Shown here: one piece after another, positions 62,799 to 64,000 of the stretch
How the letters are laid out: each line of letters starts with the position of its first letter
Numbering within the stretch: position 1 is the first letter of the stretch
DNA from: CBDFKB01 sp965248715
GTDB lineage: Bacteria; Pseudomonadota; Alphaproteobacteria; Rhizobiales; Rhizobiaceae
Length of the DNA: 64,000 bases
Assembly (NCBI GenBank): GCA_965248715.1
Contig: CBDFKB010000004.1
Coordinates: 1-64,000 of the forward strand
Reading direction: 5' to 3'
The notes under the pieces: model-generated
The model's input: only the letters and a program-made list of their open reading frames with translations
The model's database searches: none
What the model was told of the DNA's origin: nothing
Position numbers and translations under genes: made by a program

Positions 62799-64000
62799 CT
62801 TTGTGATCATTGGCAGTGGTTTTGGCGGATCGGTTTCCGCCTGCCGATTGGCAGCGGCCGGACGCAGCGTGTTGGTATTGGAGCGCGGGCGGCGCTGGGG
62901 CGTAAACGAATTCCCGCGTGATTCCACTGACGCATGGATGTTTGATCCCGACCAGCCCCATATCCATAATGGCTGGATCGATCTTCGGATGATGGACCAG
63001 ATGTTTGTGGTTCAGGGCGCGGCGGTGGGTGGCGGTTCTTTGATCTATGCCAATGTTTCGATTGATGCGAAGCCAGAACAATTTGAATCGTTCTGGCCAC
63101 CGGAAATTACTCACGCTGGTCTGATGCCTTATTACGAAATTGTCGGTGACATGCTGGGGGTTAATCCGATCCCAAAAAAGCAAGTCACCCGGCGATACCA
63201 GTTGACCCGCGAGGCTGCCAAGGCGATCGGCGACGGCAAACGATTTAGGTCGGTCGATCTCGCGGTGACTTTCGACCCAAAGGCAAAAATCGATCCGGAC
63301 AATTTACCCGATCCCGACTCGATCAAACTTAAGCCAAACCGGTTCGGAAAGCTGCAGGGCACCTGCATGCATTGCGGCAATTGCGATATCGGCTGCGATG
63401 TGTTGGCCCGCAACACCCTTGATCTCAACTATCTCGCCGATGCCGAAAACAATGGTGCAACCGTCGCGCCGCTTTCCATGGTGTCGCGCCTAAGTCCAAT
63501 TGATGGTGGCTACCGGATATTTTATGACAAGCTTTCCGGCGGCAGCCGCGAACCACATGAGGTCGATGCAACTAATGTCATACTGGCCGCTGGGTCTTTG
63601 GGTTCAACGGAAATTTTGCTGCGTTGCCGGGACCAATATCGGACCTTGCCCAATCTTAGTGCCGCGCTCGGCCATGGCTGGAGTTCCAATGGCGATTTCC
63701 TGACTCCAGCATTTTATTCCAACCGCAAGATTTCTCCGACGATTGGGCCAACCATTACTTGTGCGATTGATTATCTCGATAGGGAAGAAGGAAGACGGGT
63801 GTTCGTCGAGGATGGCGGGTTTCCCAATGTGTTCGCCAATTTCTTATCGGCCAGTAGCAATTACCCGCACCTGTCGGTCGGCAAGCGTTTCTTGCGCATG
63901 TTGGTCGAGGGTTTCGAAAAGCGTGATATGGCCCAAGACCTGATGCCCTGGTTTGGTCAAGGCGTGGATGCCGCCGACGGCCAACTTTATTTGGGTCGAA
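62788..64000 (+). CDS. GMC-family oxidoreductase (cholesterol-oxidase-like), cut by right edge
   Basis: The first 404 residues are present. DFVIIGSGFGGSVSACRLAA binds FAD; VVQGAAVGGGSLIYANVSID is the GMC substrate-side block. CMHCGNCDIGCDVLARNTLD (about 193-212) has a C-x-x-C-x-x-C-x-x-x-C set that might bind a metal; it is seen in some cholesterol oxidase-like proteins. The gene overlaps the previous one in a different frame and has no stop in the window. Substrate is a secondary alcohol or sterol-like compound by family only. Confidence 0.9.
   Translation, partial: MKYDFVIIGSGFGGSVSACRLAAAGRSVLVLERGRRWGVNEFPRDSTDAWMFDPDQPHIHNGWIDLRMMDQMFVVQGAAVGGGSLIYANVSIDAKPEQFESFWPPEITHAGLMPYYEIVGDMLGVNPIPKKQVTRRYQLTREAAKAIGDGKRFRSVDLAVTFDPKAKIDPDNLPDPDSIKLKPNRFGKLQGTCMHCGNCDIGCDVLARNTLDLNYLADAENNGATVAPLSMVSRLSPIDGGYRIFYDKLSGGSREPHEVDATNVILAAGSLGSTEILLRCRDQYRTLPNLSAALGHGWSSNGDFLTPAFYSNRKISPTIGPTITCAIDYLDREEGRRVFVEDGGFPNVFANFLSASSNYPHLSVGKRFLRMLVEGFEKRDMAQDLMPWFGQGVDAADGQLYLGR

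Overview
This window looks like a chromosomal segment of an alphaproteobacterium, most likely from the order Hyphomicrobiales (Rhizobiales). I infer this from the gene set: an Omp10-type lipoprotein, a split transhydrogenase pntA beside an aa3-oxidase subunit IV, GapR, DUF1244, DUF1036 and pyruvate kinase in a row, TrcR and RcdA cell-cycle regulators, a PodJ-like Sel1 protein, and a Zn-less type of L36. No database search was possible; family names rest on recognised motifs, lengths and neighbours.

Layout. 1-1270: a frameshifted IS630-type transposase running off the left edge, then tRNA-Thr(CGT). 1430-11040: GNAT acetyltransferase, argJ, a periplasmic parvulin isomerase, secA, two tandem L,D-transpeptidase paralogues and accA. 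11198-13622: a nuclease-like exported protein and an M48 lipoprotein protease. 13913-22588: an eight-gene minus-strand operon for fatty/aryl acyl-CoA breakdown with a palindromic operator upstream. 23133-28724: a PodJ-like organiser and a TauE/TIGR02186/DUF3429 membrane trio. 29305-32550: rcdA, a terminator-bounded small RNA candidate behind a perfect CtrA box, DUF1192, a quinone oxidoreductase and trcR with a hairpin-rich leader. 32936-47378: prpE, an SGNH esterase, an orphan membrane protein, pntB/pntA2/pntA1, a 48-residue oxidase subunit, omp10, oligoendopeptidase F, an orphan NtrC-type regulator and a DUF882 peptidase. 48018-52132: gapR, DUF1244, DUF1036, pyk, a TPR protein and rpmJ. 52537-59492: heterotetrameric sarcosine oxidase soxBDAG, followed by an unknown membrane protein and a methyltransferase. 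59725-64000: a coiled-coil/hydrolase lipoprotein and an alpha/beta hydrolase - unknown - GMC oxidoreductase operon cut by the right edge.

The most unusual content lies between genes. A family of two-part palindromes (called H1 and H2 here) occurs at eight places. It is chained into arrays at 28.9 kb and 47.5 kb, and at two sites it is interrupted at the same base by a 143-bp MITE-like insert. Three H2 sequence types keep the same stem-bulge-stem-loop shape through paired base changes. The CTAG ends of H2 or of related inverted-repeat elements supply the TAG stop codon of four genes. The H1-H2 unit resembles in size and layout the RIME1 elements known from rhizobia, but the covariation, stop-codon capture and nested insert deserve a second look. 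A second notable locus is the CtrA-box small RNA candidate next to rcdA.

Operons seen: the acyl-CoA operon links two acyl-CoA dehydrogenases, a hydratase/dehydrogenase and a thiolase with GST, isochorismatase-like and GST-kappa-like enzymes. The sox operon would demethylate sarcosine to glycine, passing the methyl group to tetrahydrofolate. The pnt operon makes NADPH from the proton gradient.
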